Part shown: positions 31,083 to 39,941 of the stretch, piece by piece | Layout: the number at the start of each line of letters is the position of its first letter | Position numbering within the stretch: the first letter of the stretch is position 1 | NCBI GenBank assembly: GCA_051870755.1 | Contig: JBJECE010000029.1 | Coordinates: forward strand, 49,605-113,604 | Direction: 5' to 3' | Origin: W0P28-013 sp051870755 | GTDB taxonomy: Bacteria > Bacteroidota > Bacteroidia > Bacteroidales > Paludibacteraceae | DNA length: 64,000 nucleotides | Position numbers and translations under genes: made by a program | The notes under the pieces: model-generated | Database searches by the model: none | What the model saw: the letters and a program-made list of their open reading frames with translations, nothing else | Told to the model about the DNA's origin: nothing

Positions 31083-32135
31083 TTAAGTTGTTACTCGTTT
31101 TTTTGTTGTTGCAAGCGTCTGTTCGATGCGCTCTATGATTTTGGTTGACGGAATCGATTCCAAACAGCGATAATCGCCATATTTGCAGCGACGGTCTTCG
31201 TGGGCGGTGCATGGGCGGCACGAAAAATCGACATCCACTTGGCTCGCAGCGGTTTGACGCCATCCGGCAAATCCGGCGTAGGGATGCGTGGCGCCCCAAA
31301 TACTGACTACCGGCGTGGCGGTCAGGGCGGCCAGGTGCATGTTGCCCGAATCCATGGTTACCATCACGTCCAACTGTTCCATCAAAGCCAACTCTTCGTC
31401 GAGCCGCAGCGATGTGTGGACGGCATGCACGTTGGTAAAAATGGTTTGCCAATCGCTCAAAAGTTCGTTCTCCATTTCGCCGGCGCCGAACAAAAAAATC
31501 TTGGTGTCGGGTTGCGTGTCGAAATGGCGTATCACGTTTTTCATCTTCCTGAACGGCAGTGTCTTGCCGCGCGCTATCGATAGTGGCGCAATGCCTATCC
31601 AACGACCGGTTTTCGTGCCATACACGTCGGTTACTCGTTGTCGCCGTTCGGCTGTGGCGGGCGGTAGTTGCACAAATTGATAATCGACGGCAAATCTGGC
31701 GCGCGCAAATGCCTCGTCGTAACGCTCGAAAATCGATTTGAGCGGACGATATTTCAGCGCACCTCGTTTCACAAGTTGGCGCATCTCGCGGCGTTGCTTG
31801 TTGACCACTACGGTGCCGATGCCGCACAGCCGAAACAGCCGCCTGATGATGCGTGTGCGCCACGCATCTTGCAGGTCGATAACCACATCGAACGGCGTGC
31901 GCCGGCATTGCCTGAATAGTTTGTAGGCACCGACCACACCTTTGTGCTCGCGGCGAATGTCGGCACCGACAAACTCGACGTGTGCAAAATGCTCAAACAG
32001 CGGGCGCAAAAAGTTGCGACTCAACACCGTGAACCGGCAATCGGGGTAACACCTATCGAGCGCATCGAGCAACGGCACAATGGCTGCTACATTGCTGATG
32101 CCCGAAAAACAGATGATAAGCACATTTTGTTTCAT
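31083..32135 (-). CDS. Glycosyltransferase family 9 protein (heptosyltransferase-like)
   Basis: A 350-residue GT-B enzyme. N-terminal LIICFSGISNVAAIVPLLDA, the ADP-sugar-side motifs WIGIAPLSIARGKTLPFRKM and FLFGAGEMENELLSDW, and MVTMDSGNMHLAALTATPVV SIWGATHP (the D-S-G-xMHLA...GxTxP box) fit GT9 enzymes that add heptose or related sugars to lipopolysaccharide inner core in the cytosolic leaflet. ATG 32135 is used as it begins directly at the first beta strand; an earlier in-frame TTG adds only a random-looking leader. The acceptor cannot be deduced. Confidence 0.85.
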   Translation of the reverse strand: MKQNVLIICFSGISNVAAIVPLLDALDRCYPDCRFTVLSRNFLRPLFEHFAHVEFVGADIRREHKGVVGAYKLFRQCRRTPFDVVIDLQDAWRTRIIRRLFRLCGIGTVVVNKQRREMRQLVKRGALKYRPLKSIFERYDEAFARARFAVDYQFVQLPPATAERRQRVTDVYGTKTGRWIGIAPLSIARGKTLPFRKMKNVIRHFDTQPDTKIFLFGAGEMENELLSDWQTIFTNVHAVHTSLRLDEELALMEQLDVMVTMDSGNMHLAALTATPVVSIWGATHPYAGFAGWRQTAASQVDVDFSCRPCTAHEDRRCKYGDYRCLESIPSTKIIERIEQTLATTKKRVTT

Positions 32136-32160
32136 TCGACCGAAGTTACTTTCGACTTGT

Positions 32161-32223
32161 TGCAAAAACAATGGTTTTTGCGCCGTTTTATCGCAATTTT
32201 TTCACTTGTAATTCAAATTACAA
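32161..32223 (-). promoter_or_regulatory. Two inverted repeats upstream of the GT9 gene
   Basis: GCAAAAAC-AATG-GTTTTTGC at 32162-32181 and TTGTAATT-CA-AATTACAA at 32206-32223 are perfect 8-bp-arm inverted repeats, 24 bases apart, in the 230-base space before the GT9 start. The rest of 32224-32367 is AT-rich without recognisable genes. Confidence 0.5.
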
Positions 32224-32367
32224 ATATAGGCAACTTTTTTGAACAACGAGCCGTTTTGACAAAATATTTTTTGCAGGGGTGGCATTTTAGTCAGACATTT
32301 TCGCAAATTTTCCCGATGAAATCGGCAAAAATGTAGTTCATTTTTTTTACGTCGGCAGGGTGGCAGG

Positions 32368-33366
32368 TCAGGGTTGAACGAGCCGTTTGAATCCGAATTT
32401 TTGAACATATTCGGCCAAATATTCCTGCTCGGTTTGCCCCGGTGTCGGCACCAAGGTGGCGGTGCGTTGCAGCGTGGTCAAATCCATCAGTGTGGTGTAG
32501 CCCGAGCGGCAGATGATGTGCGGCGTGGTGCGCAAGAGGTGTTCCAATTGTCGGCTGTCGAGGTGGTCGGCCAGCGTGATGTGCCCAATGTGCTGCGTGC
32601 GGTGCGTGGCGGGCAGGCCACGCACAACGAGTGACGCGTAGTCGTTGTTACGCAATAGTTCGACAATTTGTTTCTCGAATAGGGTGCGTTGTGGTTCAGG
32701 CCCCGATATCAATGCGATGGTGTTGTAGGGCGACGGAGGTAAATTCTCGTTGTTGAAAGTGTTTTCGAACCGCGATAAAATGCCGATGAAAACGCCGTTT
32801 TCGGGTATCGGATATTTATGCGCCAAATCGCCGGACAGACCATTCTCGGCCTCGTCGGGAATCCAGCAACGATGATAGTGCCGAATGAACCATCGGTGTA
32901 TGCGCCAAGCACTACGCTCCAAAAAGCGCCATTTCATCGGCATTTTTATCATTAGTTGGTGCGTGATGTAAATGCTGTGTACATGTTTGTTCCACAGCCC
33001 GAAACGATTGTCTGAGATGATGGTGTCTATCCGTTTTTTTGCGATTATTTCGCCGATTTTGCGATGTTCGCGCCAAATCTGGAGCAGAAATTTAGGTAAC
33101 TGTCGCAGCATAGCACCTATTTGCGATTTACCGGCGGTATATGTTACGGTCAGTCCGCCAAATTCGATGACTTCGATGTCCGGAAATTCCTGTTGCATGA
33201 AAGCCATCGGTTCGCCGTCGGCTGCAACGATGACGGTTTTGCCGGCTGCCATCAGGGCGCGCACAATCGGCACGCAGCGTGTGGCGTGTCCCAAACCCCA
33301 ATTCAGCGGGCAAACAAGGACGCGCGTGCCACGCACATCGGCTGTTATGACGTCGGTGTGCAACAT
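32368..33366 (-). CDS. GT28-like glycosyltransferase
   Basis: A 332-residue protein resembling the UDP-glycosyltransferase-like (MurG/GT28) proteins of many bacteria. Features: RVLVCPLNWGLGHATRCVPI VRAL (GxGHxxR, the donor/acceptor loop), IDTIISDNRFGLWN, IALISGPEPQRTLFEKQIVE and RTTPHIICRSGYTTLMDLTT (C-terminal S-G-x-x-T/S nucleotide-sugar site), PTPGQTEQEYLAEY. Several members modify cell-surface glycans; the substrate here is unknown. It lies seven bases after the radical SAM gene. Confidence 0.82.
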   Translation of the reverse strand: MLHTDVITADVRGTRVLVCPLNWGLGHATRCVPIVRALMAAGKTVIVAADGEPMAFMQQEFPDIEVIEFGGLTVTYTAGKSQIGAMLRQLPKFLLQIWREHRKIGEIIAKKRIDTIISDNRFGLWNKHVHSIYITHQLMIKMPMKWRFLERSAWRIHRWFIRHYHRCWIPDEAENGLSGDLAHKYPIPENGVFIGILSRFENTFNNENLPPSPYNTIALISGPEPQRTLFEKQIVELLRNNDYASLVVRGLPATHRTQHIGHITLADHLDSRQLEHLLRTTPHIICRSGYTTLMDLTTLQRTATLVPTPGQTEQEYLAEYVQKFGFKRLVQP

Positions 33367-33373
33367 GCCGTGT

Positions 33374-34138
33374 TCAAAAGGTTAATTGTACGTTGAAACC
33401 GGCGTTTTGAGCGCATTCGGCTATGCGTTTCAGGGTGTCGGGCGAGGCTTTTTTCAAGTCGTGCGCCGGCGTGGCACGGTCGAGCGAATAGACCATCACT
33501 TCGCGTGGTTTGATTTTGCGGAGAGCGTCAATCCATGCGGCTATTTCGGCGTCGGTGGTGTTGTCGATGCGATGACCGTTGTAGTGGCCGCTGAAAAACA
33601 ATGTTTGCACGATGGCGTTGTCAAAAAGCGCGATTTCATCGATAATTTTTGCAATGTCGAAGTCGGGCGAATTGGGCTGGTTTATCAGTTCGGCGGTGGT
33701 TTGAACGGCCGAGTCGAGTTTCAGTACATTGTTGTCGATTTTGAGCAGGGCGGCGCGTACGTCGGGTTTGTGCGCCCGTGTTGCGTTCGATAGTACGGTT
33801 ACTTTGGCATCTGGAAAATAGCGGTTGCGCAGGGCTAATGTGTCGTCGATGATTTCGGCAAAATGTGGGTGGAGCGTCGGCTCGCCGTTGCCGGCAAATG
33901 TGATGACGTCCAATGGCGCTTTTTTCTCGATTAAATCGCGCAATTTGGCTTCGAGTTTGGTCGCGATTTCTTCGCGCGCGGGTATGCGTGCTTCGCCGTG
34001 TGTGGTGGCAAATCCGCACTCGCAATAAACGCATTCGAACGAGCAGACTTTGGCGTTGGCCGGCAGCAGGTTGATGCCTAACGAGGCTCCGAGGCGACGA
34101 CTGTGTATGGGTCCGAAGACCGGTTCGGGAAATAACAT
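33374..34138 (-). CDS. Radical SAM protein (YfkB/molybdenum cofactor-like small family)
   Basis: A 254-residue radical SAM enzyme. The cluster motif is KVCSFECVYCECGF (C-x4-C-x2-C variant: C-S-F-E-C-V-Y-C), preceded by PVFGPIHSRRLGASLGINLL. ITFAGNGEPTLHP is the GGEP-like SAM-binding motif and VTVLSNATRAHK the next strand. This set (FGPxxSRRLGxSLGINxxP, CxFxCxYCECG, GNGEPTLHP) defines a conserved small family of unknown substrate. It lacks extra C-terminal clusters. I use ATG 34138 since it avoids overlap with ribD; the gap is 13 bases. Confidence 0.82.
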   Translation of the reverse strand: MLFPEPVFGPIHSRRLGASLGINLLPANAKVCSFECVYCECGFATTHGEARIPAREEIATKLEAKLRDLIEKKAPLDVITFAGNGEPTLHPHFAEIIDDTLALRNRYFPDAKVTVLSNATRAHKPDVRAALLKIDNNVLKLDSAVQTTAELINQPNSPDFDIAKIIDEIALFDNAIVQTLFFSGHYNGHRIDNTTDAEIAAWIDALRKIKPREVMVYSLDRATPAHDLKKASPDTLKRIAECAQNAGFNVQLTF

Positions 34139-34151
34139 ATTTGGTGTGGAG

Positions 34152-35198
34152 TTAAATGATGATGCGAGTTCCAATATCCATTCTGTTTTGTTCGTAAAAG
34201 ACGGTTTCTGTCGTATTCATCGTTATTTTTGGGGCAGGTACACCTTGTCTGATGGTTATCGGTGCGGTTTCGATGTGGGCTTCGTCCCACAAGCCGGCGT
34301 CGATGAACGCTTGCAGCAGTTGCCGTCCGCCTTCGACGATGATCGATTGCAAATTGGTTTGATACAAATAGTCGAGAATTTGTGGTGCGATGTTGCGCCC
34401 GAAATCCAATTTCGCAAAAGTGATGTTAGTGCGATTTTCGGCCGTTTCATCGGTAAAAATCACGGTTGGCACAGTGCCGTCGTAAAGGTTGTAATCGGTC
34501 GGTATGCGCAGTGTTCTGTCCACCACCATGCGCACGGGATTTCGTCCCGACCACTTGCGTGCTGTCAGGTGCGGGTTGTCGAGCAGTGCCGTGTTGGTGC
34601 CGACCAAAATAGCGGCTCCTTCTGTGCGCATTTGGTGGTTCAATGTTTTGGTGATGTTGTTCGATATGCGCAAAGGCGGCGTGTGGCGGTCGGTGCGCAG
34701 TTTGTCGATAAATCCGTCGGCGGTTTGCGCCCATTTCAGAATGACGTATGGGCGGCGTTGTGTGTGAAAGGTTACAAATCGGCGATTCAGGTGGCGACAA
34801 GCCTCTTCCAAAACAAACGTAACCACTTCGACACCGGCTTCGCGCAACATGGCTATGCCGCGGCCGTTCACACGCTCGTTAGGGTCGCCCATGCCGACAA
34901 CCACGCGCGGAATCTTTTTTTCAATAATCAGTTTGGCGCATGGTGGCGTTTTGCCGTAGTGCGAGCATGGCTCCAAATTGACGTACAAGGTCGATTGGTG
35001 CAGCAGTTCCGGCTGTTGTACCGAGGCGATGGCGTTCACTTCGGCGTGCGGTTCGCCACAGCGGTGGTGGTAGCCTTCGCCGATGATGCGGTCGTTGCAT
35101 ACGACAACTGCGCCCACCATCGGATTGGGGGCGGTTTGGCCGGCTGCTTGCGCTGCAAGTTGCAGACAGCGGCGCATATAGAGTTCGTCGGTGTGCAT
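34152..35198 (-). CDS. ribD: Bifunctional riboflavin biosynthesis deaminase/reductase
   Basis: A 348-residue RibD: it deaminates the diamino-pyrimidinone product of GTP cyclohydrolase II and reduces the ribose, early steps in FMN and FAD synthesis. The deaminase domain (1-145) has PNPMVGAVVVCNDRIIGEGY, zinc ligands in CGEPHAEVNAI and EPCSHYGKTPPCAKLI, and GMGDPNERVNGRGIAMLREA. The reductase domain (146-348) has PYVILKWAQTADGFID, ILVGTNTALLDNPHLTAR and IIVEGGRQLLQAFIDAGLWD. ATG 35198 lies 32 bases after a TATCTTTG box (35230-35237, minus strand). First gene of a long leftward run. Confidence 0.94.
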   Translation of the reverse strand: MHTDELYMRRCLQLAAQAAGQTAPNPMVGAVVVCNDRIIGEGYHHRCGEPHAEVNAIASVQQPELLHQSTLYVNLEPCSHYGKTPPCAKLIIEKKIPRVVVGMGDPNERVNGRGIAMLREAGVEVVTFVLEEACRHLNRRFVTFHTQRRPYVILKWAQTADGFIDKLRTDRHTPPLRISNNITKTLNHQMRTEGAAILVGTNTALLDNPHLTARKWSGRNPVRMVVDRTLRIPTDYNLYDGTVPTVIFTDETAENRTNITFAKLDFGRNIAPQILDYLYQTNLQSIIVEGGRQLLQAFIDAGLWDEAHIETAPITIRQGVPAPKITMNTTETVFYEQNRMDIGTRIII

Positions 35199-35229
35199 GG
35201 CGCTGATATGTGTGTTGCGGTTCGACCTG

Positions 35230-35237
35230 CAAAGATA
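35230..35237 (-). promoter_or_regulatory. -7 box of the ribD promoter
   Basis: Minus-strand TATCTTTG followed by CAGG. No clear TTTG is found 20 bases upstream, so this is a partial match. Confidence 0.5.
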
Positions 35238-35331
35238 CAAAAAAATGCGTAAATCGACGATAAGAAAAACAGACAATGATGCGCTATGCGGATTTTTTAT
35301 ACCATAATTAAAAGAAAATCGGTCGCGTGTC

Positions 35332-35362
35332 TTGCTTTTTTGGCGAAAAATTGCGAACTTTG
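35332..35362 (+). promoter_or_regulatory. Putative glmS promoter
   Basis: TTG (35332-35334), 20-base spacer, GAACTTTG (35355-35362), which keeps the CTTTG part of the -7 box. The ATG is 31 bases further on. No glmS ribozyme structure is seen, as expected outside Firmicutes. Confidence 0.45.
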
Positions 35363-35392
35363 CACGCTAATTTATCACTAAATTGTACAATT

Positions 35393-37237
35393 ATGTGTGG
35401 AATTGTAGGTTATATAGGCCATCGCGATGCCTATCCTATTCTGATTAAGGGACTTCATCGCTTGGAATATCGCGGTTACGACAGTGCCGGCGTGGCGCTC
35501 ATCAATGCGGCCGGCCAACTGAATGTTTACAAAGCCAAAGGCAAGGTGGCCGATTTGGAGCATTCCGTCGAGTCGAAAGATGTGTCGGGCACCATCGGCA
35601 TAGCGCATACGCGTTGGGCGACGCACGGCGAACCCAATCAGGTGAATGCTCACCCGCACTATTCCGAGAGTGAGGATTTGGCCATCATTCACAACGGCAT
35701 CATCGAGAACTATGCGGTGCTCAAGCAGGGCTTGATTCAACATGGATATACGTTCAAAAGTGCCACCGATACCGAAGTGTTGGTGCAACTTATCGATTAC
35801 ATCAAGCATACGGATAACGTGGACTTGCAAACCGCCGTTCAGTTGGCGCTCAATCAGGTGGTCGGCGCGTATGCCATCGCTGTGTTGGATAGGAGCAATC
35901 CCGACATCATCGTGGCGGCACGCAAGGGCAGTCCGCTCGTGGTGGGCATTGGCGACGGCGAGTATTTTCTGGCCTCCGACGCTACGCCGATAGTCGAGTT
36001 TACCGACAAAGTGGTCTATGTGGGCGAAGAAGAAATTGTTTGTTTAGAACGCGGTAAAGAATTGACGCTCAAGACCATAGGCAATGTAGTGAAAACGCCG
36101 GTCATCAAAAAGTTGGAACTCACGCTCAGCCAACTCGAAAAAGGCGGCTATCCGCACTTTATGTTGAAAGAGATTTTCGAACAGCCTACCACTTTGGCCA
36201 CCAGCATGCGCGGCCGTGTGAATGTGGAGCAAAACAATATCACGCTGGCCGGTTTCATCGACAATCGGGAGAAATTCCTCAACGCCAAACGCATCATCAT
36301 CACGGCGTGCGGCACATCGTGGCATGCCGGCCTCATCGGCATGTATGCCATCGAAGAGTTTGCCCGCATACCGGTCGAGGTGGAATATTCGTCGGAGTTT
36401 CGCTATCGCAAACCCGTCATCGACAAGGACGATGTGGTGATAGCCATATCGCAGTCGGGCGAAACGGCCGATACGCTGGCCGCTGTCGAATTGGCCAAAT
36501 CGCACGGCGCATTCATTTTCGGCATTTGCAACGTGGTGGGCGCATCAATTCCGCGCGCGGCACACAGCGGCTGCTATACGCATGTAGGCCCCGAAATCGG
36601 CGTGGCATCGACCAAAGCGTTTACGGCGCAGGTTACCGTGCTGACCATGTTGGCACTGATGATTGGCCGCGAGAGAGGCACGCTATCCGAAGAACGCTAT
36701 CTGCAGATTGTGGCCGAATTGGGCAAAATTCCCGATAAAATCGGCGAAATATTGAAACAAAACGACCGCATTGCCGAGTTCGCCAAGACGTTCACATACG
36801 CTCAGAACTTCATTTATCTCGGGCGCGGCTACAACTATCCGGTGGCGATGGAGGGCGCACTGAAGCTGAAAGAAATTTCGTACATCCACGCCGAAGGCTA
36901 TCCGGCTGCCGAAATGAAACATGGCCCGATTGCCCTTATCAGTCAGGAGATGCCGGTGGTGGTTATAGCGCCACAATGCGGCACCTACGAGAAAGTGGTG
37001 AGCAACATTCAGGAAATCAAAGCGCGCAAAGGACGGGTCATCTCGGTCGTTACCGAAGGCGACGAAATCGTGCGCAACATATCGGACTACACCATTACCA
37101 TTCCGCAAACCGAAGAGTGCCTAGCGCCGCTTTTGGCTGTGGTTCCGTTGCAGTTGCTGGCCTACCACATTGCCGTGGTCAAAGGCTGCGATGTCGATCA
37201 GCCGCGCAATTTGGCAAAATCCGTAACCGTTGAATGA
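35393..37237 (+). CDS. glmS: Glutamine-fructose-6-phosphate aminotransferase (isomerizing)
   Basis: A 614-residue cytosolic enzyme that makes glucosamine-6-phosphate from fructose-6-phosphate and glutamine, the entry to UDP-GlcNAc for peptidoglycan and lipid A. The mature N-terminus after Met removal is the catalytic Cys (MCGIVGYIGHRDAYPILIKG). The glutaminase domain has GIAHTRWATHGEP; the two SIS domains have ACGTSWHAGLIGMYAIEEFA, AISQSGETADTLAAVELAKS and the family ending KGCDVDQPRNLAKSVTVE. The start is fixed by the need for Cys2. Its stop overlaps the next start by four bases (ATGA). Confidence 0.97.
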   Translation: MCGIVGYIGHRDAYPILIKGLHRLEYRGYDSAGVALINAAGQLNVYKAKGKVADLEHSVESKDVSGTIGIAHTRWATHGEPNQVNAHPHYSESEDLAIIHNGIIENYAVLKQGLIQHGYTFKSATDTEVLVQLIDYIKHTDNVDLQTAVQLALNQVVGAYAIAVLDRSNPDIIVAARKGSPLVVGIGDGEYFLASDATPIVEFTDKVVYVGEEEIVCLERGKELTLKTIGNVVKTPVIKKLELTLSQLEKGGYPHFMLKEIFEQPTTLATSMRGRVNVEQNNITLAGFIDNREKFLNAKRIIITACGTSWHAGLIGMYAIEEFARIPVEVEYSSEFRYRKPVIDKDDVVIAISQSGETADTLAAVELAKSHGAFIFGICNVVGASIPRAAHSGCYTHVGPEIGVASTKAFTAQVTVLTMLALMIGRERGTLSEERYLQIVAELGKIPDKIGEILKQNDRIAEFAKTFTYAQNFIYLGRGYNYPVAMEGALKLKEISYIHAEGYPAAEMKHGPIALISQEMPVVVIAPQCGTYEKVVSNIQEIKARKGRVISVVTEGDEIVRNISDYTITIPQTEECLAPLLAVVPLQLLAYHIAVVKGCDVDQPRNLAKSVTVE

Positions 37238-38277
37238 TTGGCACGATGCAAAGTTCGGTTCTTCTGATATTCACGGGCGGTACCATCAGTATGGGCGAAA
37301 ACCCTGATACACAATCGCTTGCTCCACTCGATAGCGCACAAGTGCTGAGTTTCATACCCGAATTGCAGATGCTGCATGTGAACATTTCGTCCGTGTCGTT
37401 CATACCGCTCATCGATTCGTCGGATATGCAGCCCGACGAATGGACGCGCATTGCCGAAACCATTCGCGACAACTACGACCGTTTCGATGGTTTTGTCGTG
37501 CTGCACGGCACCGACACCATGGCTTATTCGGCATCGGCGCTCAGTTTTATGCTCGAAAATCTGACGAAACCCGTTATCTTTACCGGCGCACAGTTGCCGG
37601 TGGGCGTGTTGCGCAGCGACGCCAAAGAAAATCTGATTACCGCCATCGAATTGGCCGCTGCCAAAGATGAATTTGGCAATGCACGCGTGCCCGAAGTGTG
37701 CCTGTTTTTCGAAGACAAACTGATGCGCGGCAACCGGACAACCAAGCGCAATACCGAAGAATTTAACGCTTTCGCGTCGTTCAACTATCCCGAATTGGCC
37801 AAAACCGGCGTACACATCAAATATGCTCTGCCGGCCATCCATCGCGACACGATTCCGAAACCATTTTCCATTCAAACACAACTCGATACGCACATCGCCA
37901 TACTGAAACTATTCCCCGGTATTGGCGAAGAAACCGTGCGTACAATCTTGTCTATCAACGGATTGCGCGCTGTGGTACTCGAAAGTTTCGGCGCAGGCAA
38001 CGCGCCGCGCAGCGAATGGCTCTTCCGCTTGCTGAAAGCGGCCGACGACCGTGGCATTGTCATTGTCAATATCACGCAGTGCCGCGCCGGCAGTGTGGAG
38101 ATGGGACGCTACGAAACCAGCGTGAATTTGCAACGCGCCGGCGTGGTCAGCGGCAACGATATGACGCTGGAGGCTGCCGTCGCCAAATTGATGTATCTGC
38201 TCGGGCAACACACCGACAGCCAACAAGTGAAACGCTACATGCAACTGTCGTTGCGGGGCGAAATGACGATAAACTAA
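37234..38277 (+). CDS. ansA: Type I L-asparaginase
   Basis: A 347-residue asparaginase hydrolysing asparagine to aspartate and ammonia. Catalytic Thr motifs are LLIFTGGTISMGENP (TGGT) and DGFVVLHGTDTMAYSASALS (HGTDTM). LPVGVLRSDAKENLITAIEL and LESFGAGNAP follow. No signal peptide, so the cytosolic type I enzyme is indicated. It overlaps the end of glmS by four bases, suggesting coupled translation; a link between nitrogen use and amino-sugar synthesis may be coincidental. Confidence 0.92.
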   Translation: MIGTMQSSVLLIFTGGTISMGENPDTQSLAPLDSAQVLSFIPELQMLHVNISSVSFIPLIDSSDMQPDEWTRIAETIRDNYDRFDGFVVLHGTDTMAYSASALSFMLENLTKPVIFTGAQLPVGVLRSDAKENLITAIELAAAKDEFGNARVPEVCLFFEDKLMRGNRTTKRNTEEFNAFASFNYPELAKTGVHIKYALPAIHRDTIPKPFSIQTQLDTHIAILKLFPGIGEETVRTILSINGLRAVVLESFGAGNAPRSEWLFRLLKAADDRGIVIVNITQCRAGSVEMGRYETSVNLQRAGVVSGNDMTLEAAVAKLMYLLGQHTDSQQVKRYMQLSLRGEMTIN

Positions 38278-38293
38278 ACGAAAAACAATATAA

Positions 38294-39544
38294 ATGAAGA
38301 AAATAATTTTTGCCATAGCCGCATTAGGCATCAGCGGCACCATTGCAGCCACCGAACCAACCGATACGCTGGAAATGATATTAGGTCCCGACACGGCCAT
38401 TGTGATACCGGCCGAATTTGATGCCGATTTGGACGAAATTGTACACAATTGGTACCTTACCAACGCGCAGTTGGGCGATTGCCACAAGGATACGGGCTTG
38501 ATTTTGGGCAACAAAGAACTCTACATCGAGCGTTTGCAGAAATTGCCTTATGTGATGGAAATGCCCTACAACGACATCGTGAAAAAATTCATCGAAATGT
38601 ATCTGCAAAAAGCGGACAAGGTGGAATATATGCTCGGATTGGGGCAAACCTACTATTTTCCGATGTTCGAAGCCGCCCTCGAACGTTACGGCGTGCCGCT
38701 CGAACTGAAATATCTGCCGGTGATAGAGTCGGCATTGAATGCGCGTGCCACATCGCGTGCGGGAGCAGCCGGCTTGTGGCAGTTTATGGTGCCCACAGGC
38801 CGATTGTATGGTTTGGAAGTGAACAGCCTTGTGGACGAACGCCGCGACCCACTGAAAGCCTCGGATGCCGCAGCACGCTATTTGCGCGATTTGTACAATA
38901 TCTATCAAGATTGGCATTTGGTGATAGCGGCTTACAACTGCGGACCGGGTAATGTGGCCAAAGCCACACGCTATGCCGGTGGCGGCAAAAAGGATTATTG
39001 GCAAATCTATCCCTATCTGCCGAGCGAAACACGCAGTTATGTGCCGATTTTCATCGCAGCCAACTATGTGATGAACTACTATCGCGAGCATAACATGTGT
39101 CCTATGCAGCCTACCGTCACAGTGGCCACCGACACCATCATGGTCGATAAACGCATCAATTTGCAGCAGGTGTCCGAACTGTTGGGCATCTCGCTGGACG
39201 AGTTGCGCTTTCTGAATCCGCAATATCGGCAGGACATCATTCCCGGCAACATAAAACCCTATCCTTTGGTGTTGCCGTTCAATCAGTTAGGCGCCTATAT
39301 CGACAATCGCGACACGATACCGCTGCATCGCGCGGCAGAGTTGGTCGCCAATCGTGCCGAAGTGCAACCGGCGCAGTATAACCCCTCGTCCGACGGACGT
39401 GTTACGTACTACAAAGTGCGCTCGGGCGATACACTCGGCGGCATCGCAGCGCGCTATCATTGCACCGTAAACCAAATAAAACGCTGGAACGGCTTGCGCG
39501 GTTCGATGATTCGCATCGGACAACGCCTGAAAATCTACCGATAA
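38294..39544 (+). CDS. Membrane-bound lytic murein transglycosylase with LysM domain (MltD-like)
   Basis: A 416-residue envelope enzyme cleaving glycan strands of peptidoglycan. After a signal peptide (MKKIIFAIAALGISGTIAA) come a helical region and the GH23 domain (~110-260): YLPVIESALNARATSRAGAA GLWQFM contains the catalytic Glu in IES, and DWHLVIAAYNCGPGNVAKA the NxGxxN-type motif. The C-terminal ~45 residues are one LysM (VTYYKVRSGDTLGGIAARYH, GQRLKIYR) for glycan binding. The layout is that of MltD. The next gene starts seven bases after the stop. Confidence 0.9.
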   Translation: MKKIIFAIAALGISGTIAATEPTDTLEMILGPDTAIVIPAEFDADLDEIVHNWYLTNAQLGDCHKDTGLILGNKELYIERLQKLPYVMEMPYNDIVKKFIEMYLQKADKVEYMLGLGQTYYFPMFEAALERYGVPLELKYLPVIESALNARATSRAGAAGLWQFMVPTGRLYGLEVNSLVDERRDPLKASDAAARYLRDLYNIYQDWHLVIAAYNCGPGNVAKATRYAGGGKKDYWQIYPYLPSETRSYVPIFIAANYVMNYYREHNMCPMQPTVTVATDTIMVDKRINLQQVSELLGISLDELRFLNPQYRQDIIPGNIKPYPLVLPFNQLGAYIDNRDTIPLHRAAELVANRAEVQPAQYNPSSDGRVTYYKVRSGDTLGGIAARYHCTVNQIKRWNGLRGSMIRIGQRLKIYR

Positions 39545-39550
39545 GCAAAA

Positions 39551-39910
39551 ATGCGTATGGAGAAAGTCTATTACTCGATAGCCGAAGTGGCCGATATGTT
39601 TGCCGTACGACAGTCGTTGCTGCGTTATTGGGAGAAGGAGTTTACGCAACTCAACCCCAAACGCAACGACAAAGGCACGCGTTTCTATACGGCTGCCGAC
39701 ATCGAGGTGATTAAACAGATACAGTATCTCCTCGACGACCAAAAACTGACGATTGCCGGCGCACGGGCGCGACTGAACACCAATAAAGATGCCACCGAAC
39801 GCAAAACAAAAATCCGCGAAAAATTGCTCGCCATACGTCAGGAGTTGTTGGCCATTCGGCACGAACTGAATCAGAACGACGCTTTCGGCGAAGAGGTGAT
39901 TATAAAGTAA
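39551..39910 (+). CDS. MerR-family transcriptional regulator
   Basis: A 119-residue protein with the MerR winged helix: YYSIAEVADMFAVRQSLLRY WEKEFTQLNP, then GTRFYTAADIEVIKQIQYLL and the helical GARARLN. The C-terminal ~45 residues (KIREKLLAIRQELLAIRHEL) are a coiled coil for dimerisation, with no effector domain. Such short MerR proteins are universal in Bacteroidota and of unknown target. It may start at either of two near ATG codons (39551 or 39557). Confidence 0.88.
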   Translation: MRMEKVYYSIAEVADMFAVRQSLLRYWEKEFTQLNPKRNDKGTRFYTAADIEVIKQIQYLLDDQKLTIAGARARLNTNKDATERKTKIREKLLAIRQELLAIRHELNQNDAFGEEVIIK

Positions 39911-39941
39911 AAACATCTAAATCTTAAAATAATATTGCACT

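Noticed and set aside
35230..35392. glmS ribozyme or FMN riboswitch between ribD and glmS
   Set aside because: The region is short, AT-rich and lacks conserved core sequences of either; promoter boxes explain it.
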